Assembly (NCBI RefSeq): GCF_001570625.1
Contig: NZ_BBQT01000003.1
Location: 1 to 64,000 of the forward strand
DNA from: Syntrophomonas wolfei subsp. methylbutyratica
GTDB taxonomy: Bacteria > Bacillota > Syntrophomonadia > Syntrophomonadales > Syntrophomonadaceae
DNA length: 64,000 nucleotides
Direction: 5' to 3'
The position numbers were made by a program, and so were the translations under genes. Below, in pieces: positions 17,119-26,628 of this stretch (the stretch's first letter is position 1; the number at the start of each line of letters is the position of its first letter). The notes beneath the pieces are model-generated. The model was not told the DNA's origin and made no database searches. It saw only the letters and a program-made list of their open reading frames with translations.

Positions 17119-18267
17119 ATGGATTTTAGTCTTAGCGATGAATCTTTAATGATGCGAGATATGTTCAGAAAGTTTTCTAAAAACGAGGTAGAACCTCTGG
17201 CTGCAGAAACCGACAGGACTCATGAATTTCCCATGGGTACTTTCAAAAAGATGGCCGATTTGGGATTGACCGGTTTGCCTATTCCTGAAGAGTGGGGCGG
17301 GGCTGGAGCCTCTTATCTTGATTTTGCTATGTTTGTAGAGGAACTGGCCAAGTGCTGCGCTTCAACTGCAGTAATTATGAGCGTGCATACTGGCCTGGGC
17401 TGTATGAGTACCTATCTTTATGGCAGCCAGCGGGTTAAGGAAAAATACCTGCGGGCATTGGCCACGGGAGAGATAGTTGGAGCCTATGCGCTGACTGAAC
17501 CCAATGCTGGTTCCGATGCGGCTTCGCTCAAGTGCAAAGCGGAAGACAAAGGCGATTATTTCCTGGTCAACGGCAGCAAGATATTTATCACCAACGGGAT
17601 AGTTGCTACCACTTATTGTACCTTTGTAAAGAGTGACCCCACTCAAGGATCCGGCCGGGGCATAACTTGTTTAGTTATCGAAAAAGATACGCCCGGTTTT
17701 ACCATGAGCAAACCAGTAGCCAAGATGGGAATGAATGGCTCTCCCACAGTTGAACTCTACTTTGAAGATGTCAAGGTACCCAAAGAAAATGTATTGGGCG
17801 AAATAAACGATGGTTTTAAGGTAGCCATGGGTCTTTTAGCCGGCGGGCGCGTTACCATTGCGGCTCAGGGGCTGGGGATTGGTGAAGGGGCCTTGGATTA
17901 TACCGTCCAGTATATCAAGGAAAGGCAACAATTTGGCAAGCCGCTGGCGGCCAACCAGGGGGTGCAGTTTATGGTGGCAGATATGGCTGCTGCGCTGGAT
18001 GCTGCTCAATTGCTGGTTTACCGGGCTGCCTGGCTGAAGGACAATGGATTGCCCCATAACAAGGAAGCTTCTATGGCCAAAAAATTCGCCACTGATACGG
18101 GGATGGAAGTATGCACGAATTGCGTACAGCTTATGGGAGGCTATGGGTACTGCAATGAATTCCCGGTGGAGAGAATGATGCGTGATGTTAAAATAACCCA
18201 GATTTATGAAGGTTCCAACCAGATTCAAAGGATGATAATCGGACGGGAAACTATAGGCCGCTTCTAA
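17119..18267 (+). CDS. Acyl-CoA dehydrogenase (butyryl-CoA type)
   Basis: 382 residues. YALTEPNAGSDA flavin-binding strand, RVTIAAQGLGIGEGALDY, QLMGGYGY, and the catalytic Glu364 in IYEGSNQIQRMII. Oxidises butyryl- or longer acyl-CoA to the enoyl-CoA. No etfAB is adjacent; the electron acceptor must be encoded elsewhere. Starts 15 bases after crt. Confidence 0.95.
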   Translation: MDFSLSDESLMMRDMFRKFSKNEVEPLAAETDRTHEFPMGTFKKMADLGLTGLPIPEEWGGAGASYLDFAMFVEELAKCCASTAVIMSVHTGLGCMSTYLYGSQRVKEKYLRALATGEIVGAYALTEPNAGSDAASLKCKAEDKGDYFLVNGSKIFITNGIVATTYCTFVKSDPTQGSGRGITCLVIEKDTPGFTMSKPVAKMGMNGSPTVELYFEDVKVPKENVLGEINDGFKVAMGLLAGGRVTIAAQGLGIGEGALDYTVQYIKERQQFGKPLAANQGVQFMVADMAAALDAAQLLVYRAAWLKDNGLPHNKEASMAKKFATDTGMEVCTNCVQLMGGYGYCNEFPVERMMRDVKITQIYEGSNQIQRMIIGRETIGRF

Positions 18268-18278
18268 AAAAGGGTGCA

Positions 18279-18316
18279 GCCCCTGGATGCTATAAATTAA
18301 ATAGCCATCCGGGGGC
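18279..18316 (+). promoter_or_regulatory. Intra-operon hairpin between acyl-CoA dehydrogenase and CoA-transferase genes
   Basis: GCCCCTGGATG.CTAT pairs with ATAGCCATCCGGGGGC (one wobble, one bulge) across a 7-base loop. There is no T tract, so partial termination or transcript processing is more likely than full termination. It sits in the only large gap (149 bases) of the operon. Confidence 0.55.
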
Positions 18317-18416
18317 GGCAAATAAAAATAGTACATTTTTAATTTAGAGCTTTGGACAGTAAAAGGCAAGTCCAATAAAAGAATTAAGACATAGGAAATA
18401 TAAGGAGGAGAGAGGA

Positions 18417-19394
18417 ATGGGTAAAGCGGAAAGAATTACCCTGAAAGAGGCGGGAGCCCTTATACAAGACGGCGACATGTTATCTTTCAGTGGCTTTACT
18501 ATTTGGCGTCGACCTATGGCTCTGGTTTACGAGCTGGTTCGCCAGGGGAAAAAGAACCTGCACCTCTTTGAAGTGAATGGTGGCACCCACACCGAGGTAT
18601 TGGCGGGAGCAGGGGCGGTTAAAATTTGGGAATCCTGCTGGGTAGGGCATGAACTCTATGGAAAATTGGGTGAAGGAGTAGCCCGGGGGCAGTGCGAGAA
18701 ATCCATGATAGTTGAGGATTACAGCCATGGTCAGGTTGTGGCCAGATTGTTGGCCGGAGCCTATGGCTTGCCATTTTTCCCCACGGCACTCTCGATGGGT
18801 ACCGATATTTTGAATCCCCAATACGATATGCTTAAGAGAGCTGGTCTTAGAGATGGCTCCAATCCTAAAATTCCCCGGCAGAAGTATACAGTGAGCCAGG
18901 ATCCGTTTTATGATATGGGAGAAATCCTGCTAATGCCTGCTGCTAATCCCAATTGGGCACTGGTCTACGCTTCGCAGGTTGGTGATGAGGGAACCATGCG
19001 GGTTAATGCTCAGACCTATACTGATGCGGAAGTGATTAAGGCAGCGGATAAGGTTATTGTTGTGGCAGAAGAGATTGTTCCAGACAGCTATTTGCGCAGC
19101 GAGCCGGAAAAAAACATTGCTACCGGTTACTCCATTGATTATGTGGTAGAGCTACCCTGGTCAGCACATCCCACCGGTTCCCAGGGTTATTATGATGTCG
19201 ATGCCGACTTCATCCGTAATTTCTATTCCGCTTCCAAGAGCAAAGCCGGCTATGACAAATGGGCTGAGGAATGGATATTTGGCGTTGATAGCCATGAGCA
19301 ATATCTAGAGAAATTGGGCATTAGTAATTTGGAGAAACTGCGGGCCAATAAGGTCCTGGGTTATTCCACCAGGGTGAAAAGGGGGTCGAGATAA
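18417..19394 (+). CDS. CoA-transferase subunit A (glutaconate CoA-transferase type)
   Basis: 325 residues. Family I CoA-transferase alpha chain: LSFSGFTIWRRPMALVYEL near the N-terminus, and the extended LLMPAANPNWALVYASQVGDEG and VVVAEEIVPDSYL typical of the GctA-like group. GGAGGAG ribosome site. Ends one base before the beta subunit start. Context suggests activation of fatty acids (butyrate) with acetyl-CoA as donor. Confidence 0.88.
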   Translation: MGKAERITLKEAGALIQDGDMLSFSGFTIWRRPMALVYELVRQGKKNLHLFEVNGGTHTEVLAGAGAVKIWESCWVGHELYGKLGEGVARGQCEKSMIVEDYSHGQVVARLLAGAYGLPFFPTALSMGTDILNPQYDMLKRAGLRDGSNPKIPRQKYTVSQDPFYDMGEILLMPAANPNWALVYASQVGDEGTMRVNAQTYTDAEVIKAADKVIVVAEEIVPDSYLRSEPEKNIATGYSIDYVVELPWSAHPTGSQGYYDVDADFIRNFYSASKSKAGYDKWAEEWIFGVDSHEQYLEKLGISNLEKLRANKVLGYSTRVKRGSR

Positions 19395-20210
19395 ATGACA
19401 GCGAAGAATAATAAACTGGCCAAAGCGGGTGAATATAAACCAATTGATCTCCTGGCAGTTGCTGCTGCCCGGGAGGTAGTTGATGGGGATATTGTCTTTG
19501 CTGGAACCGGCCTGCCCATGCTGGCCATTATGTTAGCTCAAAAAGTAAGTGCTCCTAATGCGGTATGTATTTATGAAGCCGGGAGCATTGACGGACGGCC
19601 CATTGACCTGCCCACTTCTGTTGGTGATGCCCGTTGTGCCCACCAGGCTTCGATGGCAGCTGGTTTAACCGAGGCTTTTTACGGGCAGCTTCACTGTGGA
19701 TATGTGGATCTGGCCTTCCTCGGGGGAGCTGAGATCGACAAGTATGGAAATGTAAATACTACAGTGGTTGGCGATTACCTAAGTCCGGAAAAGCGTTTTA
19801 CCGGTAGTGGCGGTAACCCGGATATCAATGCTCTGGCCAGACGGACGGTATTTATAATGGTTCAGGAAAAGCGCCGTTTCAGAGAACATGTTGACTATAT
19901 TACTTCTCCGGGCTGGAGGTTGCCCAAATGGCCCGGGGGAGAATTCGTGCATAAGAGAGAAGTATACGGCAAATTCTTCCGCGGGGGCGTGGAAGCAGTA
20001 ATAACCAATATGGGCGTATTCAGGTTTGATGAGGAAGGGATAATGTACCTGGATACGGTTCATCCGGGATTCACTCCGCAACAGGTGAAAGATAACTGCT
20101 CTTTTGATCTTAATATCTCCCGGGTAAGCGGAGAGACCAAACCCCCGACTTATTACGAACTGGAATTACTTTATAAAGAAGTCGATCCGGAAGGTATCTT
20201 CTTGCCCTAG
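19395..20210 (+). CDS. CoA-transferase subunit B (glutaconate CoA-transferase type)
   Basis: 271 residues, with GGGGG just upstream. GDIVFAGTGLPMLAIMLAQ, then CIYEAGSIDGRP, where the Glu is the candidate catalytic residue, and LAFLGGAEIDKYGNVNTTVVGDY. Pairs with the preceding alpha subunit. Substrate range cannot be decided by sequence; butyrate or a related short-chain acid is inferred from the operon. Confidence 0.88.
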   Translation: MTAKNNKLAKAGEYKPIDLLAVAAAREVVDGDIVFAGTGLPMLAIMLAQKVSAPNAVCIYEAGSIDGRPIDLPTSVGDARCAHQASMAAGLTEAFYGQLHCGYVDLAFLGGAEIDKYGNVNTTVVGDYLSPEKRFTGSGGNPDINALARRTVFIMVQEKRRFREHVDYITSPGWRLPKWPGGEFVHKREVYGKFFRGGVEAVITNMGVFRFDEEGIMYLDTVHPGFTPQQVKDNCSFDLNISRVSGETKPPTYYELELLYKEVDPEGIFLP

Positions 20211-20248
20211 TTAAATCAGGTAGTCCCCTTATATTATTTATAGATTTT

Positions 20249-20286
20249 GGCCTCATTATCTTAGGTTTTGAGGCCCTATTTTTTTA
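20249..20286 (+). terminator. Intrinsic terminator of the beta-oxidation operon
   Basis: GGCCTCA (20249-20255) and TGAGGCC (20269-20275), 13-base loop, then CTATTTTTTT. The remaining part of this 320-base gap holds a repeat A fragment and no gene. Confidence 0.85.
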
Positions 20287-20406
20287 AAGGGTTAATCATG
20301 TTTAGTAGGTGGAATTCCCAGCCCGCCTAGCTGTTGGTTATCTGTTTGTAGAGCAGGGGGTAAGTTCGATGGCACTGAAAAAGTAATAAATATTATTATG
20401 CTTATA

Positions 20407-20456
20407 TTTTAAGCATCGGAAGAAACTCCGGAGCAGTATCAACTGTGCATCAAAAG
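20407..20456 (-). repeat. Repeat family A, reversed 3' fragment
   Basis: TTTTAAGCATCGGAAGAAAC, then TCCGGAGCAGTATCAACTGTG, is the reverse complement of the hairpin-plus-tail end of repeat A with a few changes. The long AACGAGGCG...CGCCTCGTT part is absent, so the tail can exist separately. Confidence 0.7.
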
Positions 20457-20532
20457 GAGTTTTGCAGTAAAATCATTGATAAATTCTGCTATTATAGTCA
20501 TAGAGAGATATTAAAGGGAGGAGTGATTTGTA

Positions 20533-21411
20533 GTGCAGCTTAGCGAGAATGTTTTGCTATTGGGCAATCGACACTTCAATTATTTTCTGGTGGGGAAGAA
20601 AGAGGCCGCCATTATTGAATGCGGGGTAAGTGGTGGGGTTTATAGTTTCCAAAAGCAGTGGGAGAAACTGCACCAAAAACCGGAAGTAAAGTATTTAGTG
20701 GCAATGCATGCTCATTTTGACCATGTTTGCGGAATACCTGCCTTGCAAAAGATGTTTCCTGCTGCTGTTTTACTGGCCAGTTCCCCAGCGGAAGCCGTTT
20801 TAAAAAAGGCCAAAATAATGGAAAACTTTTTTGCTCAGGATGAAAAAATGTTGGATTTGCTAGCGGACGAAGGAATAATTCCCCGGGGGCTGCAATCACC
20901 TAATGTAACGGAGATTGCTCTTGATAAGCTAATTGCTGAAGGAGATGAGATAAAGCTCGGCGGTGATTTGAACATCAAAGTATTAGATGCTCCCGGTCAT
21001 AGTCCCTGCAGTTTAGCCTGCTACCTGCCTGCTGAGCAGGTTATGTTCATTTCTGATGCTTGTGGCTTTCAAATCTCGGATGAGGATATCTTTCCGGTGT
21101 TTTTTCAAGCTTATGACATTTACCTGGAAACTATAAAGAGGCTGATGAGCTATCCTAGCAAGCTTCTGGCTATTCCCCATGAACGGATATGGACAGGACG
21201 GAATATTGATGCTTTTTATAGAAGGGCTTTAAGCTCTGCAGAGCAGGCTTTTAATATAATTCGGGATTTATTGGATCAAGGATGGGAGGATGAGAAGATA
21301 GAAAAGGAGCTTTTTGCTCGCTATTATAAGGGTAGCTTAAAAATCTATACTCCGGAGAATATTCAACAATGTGTGCAAATCTTGCTCCGGCGAGTAAAAG
21401 AAAAGCTTTAA
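20533..21411 (+). CDS. MBL-fold metallo-hydrolase
   Basis: 292 residues, GTG start after GGGAGGAG. Metal motif MHAHFDHVCGIP (HxHxDH), later DAPGHSPCSLACYLP and FISDACGF, and a final His in AIPHERIWTG. A helical C-terminal extension (about 215-292) follows the core. A generic MBL hydrolase; position after a CoA-thioester pathway would fit a thioesterase, but nothing in the sequence proves it. Confidence 0.85.
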   Translation: MQLSENVLLLGNRHFNYFLVGKKEAAIIECGVSGGVYSFQKQWEKLHQKPEVKYLVAMHAHFDHVCGIPALQKMFPAAVLLASSPAEAVLKKAKIMENFFAQDEKMLDLLADEGIIPRGLQSPNVTEIALDKLIAEGDEIKLGGDLNIKVLDAPGHSPCSLACYLPAEQVMFISDACGFQISDEDIFPVFFQAYDIYLETIKRLMSYPSKLLAIPHERIWTGRNIDAFYRRALSSAEQAFNIIRDLLDQGWEDEKIEKELFARYYKGSLKIYTPENIQQCVQILLRRVKEKL

Positions 21412-21467
21412 ACCCGATCGTATATTAGCAGATATCCTGGACAAGCGGAAAATCTTTATAAAAGCTA

Positions 21468-21476
21468 TGCTATAAT
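21468..21476 (+). promoter_or_regulatory. Extended -10 promoter candidate
   Basis: TGCTATAAT, an extended -10 with consensus TATAAT, about 80 bases before the flavin oxidoreductase start. No convincing -35 hexamer is visible. Confidence 0.4.
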
Positions 21477-21556
21477 GGTTAGAAACGTGCTTATCTCCTC
21501 TTTTAGCATGTAGGTTATATGTTAAACAACTACGCAATAAGGGTGGTCGGCTAAAT

Positions 21557-23509
21557 ATGAAGACTTTTCCAGAACTATTTTCCCCGGCTTATATTGGCAA
21601 ATTGCTGGTGAAGAACAGGATTGTTATGGCTCCTATGCTAGTATCCTATGCCAGTTCTGATGGGGAAGTGAGCGAGCGCTTGCTGGACTATTATGAGGCC
21701 AGAGCCCGAGGGGGGGCAGGGCTTATAGTGGTTGAAGCCGCTTGTGTTGATGCTCCCACCGGAAGGGAAAGTTTCCGGCAGATAAATATAGACAGCCTAC
21801 GTTATGTGGCCGGGCTGCAACAGCTTGCTCAGCATATCAAGGCTTATGGTTGCCGCACTTTTATCCAGCTCTTTCATGCCGGAAGGCAAACATCCAGCCT
21901 GTTTACCGGAGTGCAACCAGTAGCTCCATCTCCCCTGGCCTGTCCCATGGTAAAAGAAATCCCCCGAGAATTAACCGGGGAAGAAATCAAGGAGATCGAA
22001 AATAAATTTAGCCAGGCGGCGGCTTATGCTTTTATGGCTGGATTTGATGGAGTGGAATTGCATGCAGCTCACGGTTATTTGATTAACCAATTTCTTTCTC
22101 CTCATAGCAACCTCCGCCAGGATGAGTATGGCGGCTCCCTGGAAAATCGGATGAGATTTCTCTTAAACATTATCAAAAAGATTAAGACTTCCAGTCCCGG
22201 GTTGATCATATCAGTACGGATAAATATGGATGATTTTGTCCCCGGTGGCCTGGAGCTAAAAGAAAGTGTAGAAATATGCCAGCATTTGGAACAGGCGGGA
22301 GTTGAACTGATTAATTGTTCCTCCGGGACTTATGAATCTGGGCTTAAGAGTATTGAACCGGCTTCCTATAAGGAGGGCTGGAGGGTTTATTTGGCCGGGG
22401 AGTTGAAGAAGTGGATACATATTCCGGTTATTGCCGGGGGAATGCTCAATAACCCGGCTTTTGCCAACCAACTGATAGCCGGTGGGCAGGCTGATTTCAT
22501 TTTCCTGGGACGAAGCCTGCTGGCGGATAGCGAATGGCCTCATAAAGTTCGCGAGTCGGGAACGGAAGACATTCGCCCCTGCATACGTTGCAACAATTGT
22601 ATTGACAACAACTTCCGCGGCATGATGGTGGATTGTAGCGTTAACCCCCTTACCGGGCGTGAGCGACATTTTTCCCAAGAAGGGAAAAAGCTTCTGCACA
22701 AAGCCAATGTGATGGTAGTAGGTGGCGGCCCTGCTGGTATGCAGGCGGCTTTGTCATTGAAGAGTAGAGGCCTTAATGTCACACTATACGAAAAGGAGAA
22801 AAGCCTGGGCGGCCTTTTGAATCTGGCCTGTCTGCCCCCGCACAAACACCGGGTAGCTTACTTGCGCGATTATTTAATAAGACAAGTAGAGAAAAGCGGT
22901 GTAGAGGCATTTCTGAACTGCTCCTTTAATCTTGAAAGTTTGCCCGACCTTAATCCTGACTACCTGCTTATTGCTACTGGTTCCAAGCCTCTGTTGCCGC
23001 AGATTCCGGGATGGGATCAGAGTTATTGCCTGGGTATTAGGGAGGTATTAGAAAGGAAACCGGAAATCAAAGGGAAAAGGGTGGTCATAATTGGCGGAGG
23101 CAGCAATGGTTGCGAAGTGGCAGATTTTCTCCTGGCGGGGAATAATCAAATCACCATTGTGGAGCAGAATAAGTATCTGGCGGCGGACATGGAAAAAAAG
23201 AATCGCCGCGATCTGATGAACCGATTGGAAGAGGGTAAGGTGAATAAGAAAACTTCCAGCCAGGTAATGGAGATAAAGGATCAGCAACTGCAGCTAAAGA
23301 GCCAGCAAGGTGCTTATGAGTGCCTGGAAGCTGATTACATTGTACTGGCTACAGGATTTACTCCTAATAATGCTCTCTATATTGAGGCTCAGAACAGACA
23401 TAAAAATGTTTACTTGATTGGTGATGCTTTCCAGGTTAAAGGCTTTAAAAATGCCTTTTTGCAGGGTGAAGCAGTGGCTCATATGATAGCGACGGGCTTA
23501 AAGAAATAG
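21557..23509 (+). CDS. NADH:flavin oxidoreductase, 2,4-dienoyl-CoA reductase type (OYE-FeS-FAD)
   Basis: 650 residues. N-terminal old-yellow-enzyme barrel (about 1-330: KNRIVMAPML, HAAHGYLINQFLSPHSN, YGGSLENRMRF), a CIRCNNC...C cluster near 345 for 4Fe-4S, then two dinucleotide folds (VVGGGPAGMQAAL about 390; VVIIGGGSNGCEVADFLL about 510). Matches the FadH/trimethylamine dehydrogenase layout with FMN, Fe-S and FAD. It could reduce unsaturated CoA esters next to the beta-oxidation genes; the substrate is inferred. Confidence 0.9.
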   Translation: MKTFPELFSPAYIGKLLVKNRIVMAPMLVSYASSDGEVSERLLDYYEARARGGAGLIVVEAACVDAPTGRESFRQINIDSLRYVAGLQQLAQHIKAYGCRTFIQLFHAGRQTSSLFTGVQPVAPSPLACPMVKEIPRELTGEEIKEIENKFSQAAAYAFMAGFDGVELHAAHGYLINQFLSPHSNLRQDEYGGSLENRMRFLLNIIKKIKTSSPGLIISVRINMDDFVPGGLELKESVEICQHLEQAGVELINCSSGTYESGLKSIEPASYKEGWRVYLAGELKKWIHIPVIAGGMLNNPAFANQLIAGGQADFIFLGRSLLADSEWPHKVRESGTEDIRPCIRCNNCIDNNFRGMMVDCSVNPLTGRERHFSQEGKKLLHKANVMVVGGGPAGMQAALSLKSRGLNVTLYEKEKSLGGLLNLACLPPHKHRVAYLRDYLIRQVEKSGVEAFLNCSFNLESLPDLNPDYLLIATGSKPLLPQIPGWDQSYCLGIREVLERKPEIKGKRVVIIGGGSNGCEVADFLLAGNNQITIVEQNKYLAADMEKKNRRDLMNRLEEGKVNKKTSSQVMEIKDQQLQLKSQQGAYECLEADYIVLATGFTPNNALYIEAQNRHKNVYLIGDAFQVKGFKNAFLQGEAVAHMIATGLKK

Positions 23510-23512
23510 ATG

Positions 23513-23536
23513 ATTAGTAAGAAAAGTGAGGAGTGA
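23513..23536. repeat. Repeat family B short copy at the rnhB start
   Basis: TTAGTAAGAAAAGTGAGGAG plus TGAG, the same motif found (either strand) at 26628, 36198, 51096 and 63957. The longest rnhB frame takes its GTG from inside this repeat. Confidence 0.6.
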
Positions 23537-24293
23537 GCAACCGCTATACAACAAAAGGCTTTTCAGCGACATCATAGATAAATCTACTCACTTTAAGGAA
23601 GGATTGGGTTTGGATAAGCAAAAGTATTTATTAGATGAAGTTAAGAGAATAGAGGATTTAAAGCGATATGAATATGAGGCTTACAATAATGGTTTTCGAT
23701 ACATAGCTGGAATCGATGAAGCAGGCAGAGGACCTATTGCCGGCCCAGTAATGGCGGCTGCGGTTATTCTATCCCGTGATTTCTTTTGTCCCGGGATTAA
23801 TGATTCCAAGAAACTTACAGCTTTGAAACGCTCTAAATTGGCGGCAGAGATAAAAAAACAAGCCATTACATGGTCGGTGGCAGCGGTTTTTCCTTCTTAC
23901 CTGGATAAGGTAAACATTCTTAATGCTACCCGTGAGGCTATGTTGTTAGCAGTAAAAAATCTCTCCCCTCGCCCGGAATTTTTACTTATTGATGCCGTGC
24001 AATTACCCGATATAGATATTAAACAGTATCCTTTAATAAAGGGAGACAGTTTGAGCGTATCTATAGCCGCTGCCTCCATCCTGGCCAAAGTGGAGAGAGA
24101 CCGAGTAATGGAGGCATTTGACTCACTCTATCCCGGCTATGGATTTTCCAAGCATAAGGGTTATGCTACCCGGGAACACCTGCAATCTTTGCTCAGGTTG
24201 GGTACTTGTGCTTTGCACCGGGTGAGTTTCGAACCGGTGAAGTCTATGGTATTAGGAGCTAGATATGGAGAACAGCCAGCTTTATTTGAATAA
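23526..24293 (+). CDS. rnhB: Ribonuclease HII
   Basis: Up to 255 residues. RNase HII motifs IAGIDEAGRGPIAGPVMAAA, NDSKKLTALKR, LLIDAVQLP and SKHKGYATREHL hold the catalytic Asp/Glu/Asp/Asp. Cleaves RNA in RNA-DNA hybrids and at misincorporated ribonucleotides. The start is uncertain: the longest frame begins at a GTG inside repeat B, while TTG codons at 23604 and 23610 follow AAGGAAGGA and would give about 229 residues. Confidence 0.93.
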   Translation: MRSEQPLYNKRLFSDIIDKSTHFKEGLGLDKQKYLLDEVKRIEDLKRYEYEAYNNGFRYIAGIDEAGRGPIAGPVMAAAVILSRDFFCPGINDSKKLTALKRSKLAAEIKKQAITWSVAAVFPSYLDKVNILNATREAMLLAVKNLSPRPEFLLIDAVQLPDIDIKQYPLIKGDSLSVSIAAASILAKVERDRVMEAFDSLYPGYGFSKHKGYATREHLQSLLRLGTCALHRVSFEPVKSMVLGARYGEQPALFE

Positions 24294-26628
24294 GATTATG
24301 CTAAATATAACTACCTCCAAAGATCAGAATCTTAATTTTGTAAAAGGTGAAGTCTTGAGGGGGATGGTCCAGGACATTAAAGCTGATGGCCTGGTTTCTT
24401 TGTTTATTAAAGGTCAAATGATTGATGCGGTCAGTGAAGTACTGGTTCAGCCCGGTCAGCAATTGCAGCTAATGGTGGAGGATTTTAGAGATGGTCGTGC
24501 TTATTTAAAAGTCTTGACTCCCCAGTTAATGGAGCGAATCGAAAACAGCAATATTTCGCTAAATCTAACCGAGATCGGGGTTCCTGCCAAAGAAGAAAAC
24601 ATTATGATGGCCAGAAAGCTTTTGCATTACAAGTTGCCGGTTACCTCCAACAACCTCAATCTGATGAGTAAAGCTATGGTAATACTGGGGGGCGCTAATG
24701 AAAAAAACGCTGAAATAGTGGCTTTCTCCATGGCCCGGAAGCTTCCCCTTGATGCTCCAACCTTGAAGAGCCTGGCCCAATTCCTTATGCCTGCTAATGA
24801 TGTCAGTAAACTGGCCGGAAACCTAGATAAAGGATTGTTGCAATTGGAGCAGACAGTAGCCCGTATGGTAGAAACCAGTGGGTCAAGCCATATAGCAAGT
24901 TCTCGGCCAGTCGGGGAAATGGGAACAGAAGCTACCCGCCAGCCTGGAATATCGGGAGATAAACTTATAGCGGAAAAAGTGTTTTCAGCTACTGCCGTTG
25001 CCAATAAGGGAAGCGAATCCATGCAGGTTTCCAGCAAAGGCCCAGAGATTCAGGGCTTTACAGGGACTAAAAGTGGAGAAGTGCTTTTGCCCGGGGAAGG
25101 ACGACCGGCGTTAGGGCAGGCAAGCTCAGCACCGGAGGCTAAAATAGCCAATGTTATTGAACAGAATTACGGGAAGATAAAACTGGAAGCACTTCTTTCT
25201 GGTAATTCAAAGAATATTAGCGAACTGCCGGTCGAGCCTGCTGATGCCAGGCGAAATATCACTTTGACTGGCGAAAAAGCTGCGGCAGTATCAAGCCGTG
25301 TTACTACCTCGAGTTCCCCCACTCAAGCGAGTCCTCAGTCGGAAAATGTGACAAGTACCTCGCCTGCTGTTAACCCGGCAAAAGCCGGGGGGGAAACATC
25401 GGCGGTAGAGAAAACATTACTGGGGCAGATAACTGCAACCATTAATAGCAAAGAAAGTACTCTGGCAAGTGAGACCGGGAAGAATTTGGGCGGAAGCCCG
25501 GCTATGGATCAGGGAAAATCTGTCTCATCGCCGGTATTGGTGAATGAGAAGGCAACGCTGGAGGGTGGAAAGAGCCCAGGAGTACAAACGCTTGAAAGCA
25601 CTATAAATAAGAAAGAGCCAGCTTCAGGGATTATAAAAAATGTCTATACCCCTACCGCAACCTCTGCCACATCGGGGAGGGAAAGGCAACCTCTTGTTAC
25701 AAATCTGCCGGTAACAGACGGAAAAACCGTGAATGTTCCTGAGCTTTTGCCGGGAAATATTTCAGATAAAGCACTATCATCGGGCGGGATGCCTATGGAT
25801 AGCTATAAGCAGATAAGCGGGCAGGGGGCTATAGCGCAAGTATCTCCGCCAATTATTGCTGAAGGGGTAACTGAGGTTTTTAAGGAAGCATTTGCTCTCT
25901 TAACCAACCCCAATAACGATTGGACTGCTCCCGAGCAGCGAGAGCTTTTGCGCCATCTTCCGCTCTTGCGTACTCTGTTGGAGACACTACATCTGAACCT
26001 GGAGGGAGACAGCCGGGAGATCGGAAACAGGCTGCAAAACGCTTTTTCACAAGAAAGAGATATAATCAGGGGACTAAATCTTTTGCAGGATATTATTAAG
26101 AATGACTCTATTACTTCGAAGAATCCGCTTATGGCTGATTTATTCAATAGAATAGAGGGGATGGAAAGAGAACTGTCGGCCCAACGGATGCTGAATTTCG
26201 CTAGCCGGGGAGCAGTAGATAGCAGTAGTAATTATTTCTATTTTGCTTTTCCCGTACAATGTGGTGAAAAATATCGCCTGGGGCAGCTAAGAATTAACCG
26301 GGAACTGGGTAAACGGGGCTTAAATAAGCAGGATAATATAAGATTTATTGTTTCCTTGGATACGGTGCAAATGGGGGTGGTTCTTTTCCATGTAAACTGG
26401 AAAAGGCTTGGAGAACTGGAGGTACAGGGTGTAGTTGAACGACAGGAGATTCGAGAATACCTGAATAGAAACCTGGGGGAGCTTTTTCAGGGTTTGGAAA
26501 GTCTGGGTTACCGGATAAAAAATCTAGGGATAAAGGTGGTTGAGCAGGAAGAGGAAATGAGACTTAGACTGGCTTTAGAGGAAACGCCGCTCAATTTCCG
26601 GCCTTTTGGTATAGATGTAAGGGTTTAG
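24265..26628 (+). CDS. YlqG-like protein with FliK-like C-terminus
   Basis: 787 residues, overlapping rnhB by 29 bases. The N-terminal part (about 1-180) has a beta-barrel-like LKGQMIDAVSEVLVQPGQQL stretch, the middle (about 200-540) is low-complexity Ser/Thr/Gly/Pro-rich, and the C-terminal 250 residues are structured (NYFYFAFPVQCGEKYRLGQL, RIKNLGIKV) like the hook-length-control FliK C domain. Position between rnhB and the ylqH homolog matches B. subtilis ylqG. A secretion-related role with YlqH is inferred. Confidence 0.7.
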   Translation: MENSQLYLNKIMLNITTSKDQNLNFVKGEVLRGMVQDIKADGLVSLFIKGQMIDAVSEVLVQPGQQLQLMVEDFRDGRAYLKVLTPQLMERIENSNISLNLTEIGVPAKEENIMMARKLLHYKLPVTSNNLNLMSKAMVILGGANEKNAEIVAFSMARKLPLDAPTLKSLAQFLMPANDVSKLAGNLDKGLLQLEQTVARMVETSGSSHIASSRPVGEMGTEATRQPGISGDKLIAEKVFSATAVANKGSESMQVSSKGPEIQGFTGTKSGEVLLPGEGRPALGQASSAPEAKIANVIEQNYGKIKLEALLSGNSKNISELPVEPADARRNITLTGEKAAAVSSRVTTSSSPTQASPQSENVTSTSPAVNPAKAGGETSAVEKTLLGQITATINSKESTLASETGKNLGGSPAMDQGKSVSSPVLVNEKATLEGGKSPGVQTLESTINKKEPASGIIKNVYTPTATSATSGRERQPLVTNLPVTDGKTVNVPELLPGNISDKALSSGGMPMDSYKQISGQGAIAQVSPPIIAEGVTEVFKEAFALLTNPNNDWTAPEQRELLRHLPLLRTLLETLHLNLEGDSREIGNRLQNAFSQERDIIRGLNLLQDIIKNDSITSKNPLMADLFNRIEGMERELSAQRMLNFASRGAVDSSSNYFYFAFPVQCGEKYRLGQLRINRELGKRGLNKQDNIRFIVSLDTVQMGVVLFHVNWKRLGELEVQGVVERQEIREYLNRNLGELFQGLESLGYRIKNLGIKVVEQEEEMRLRLALEETPLNFRPFGIDVRV

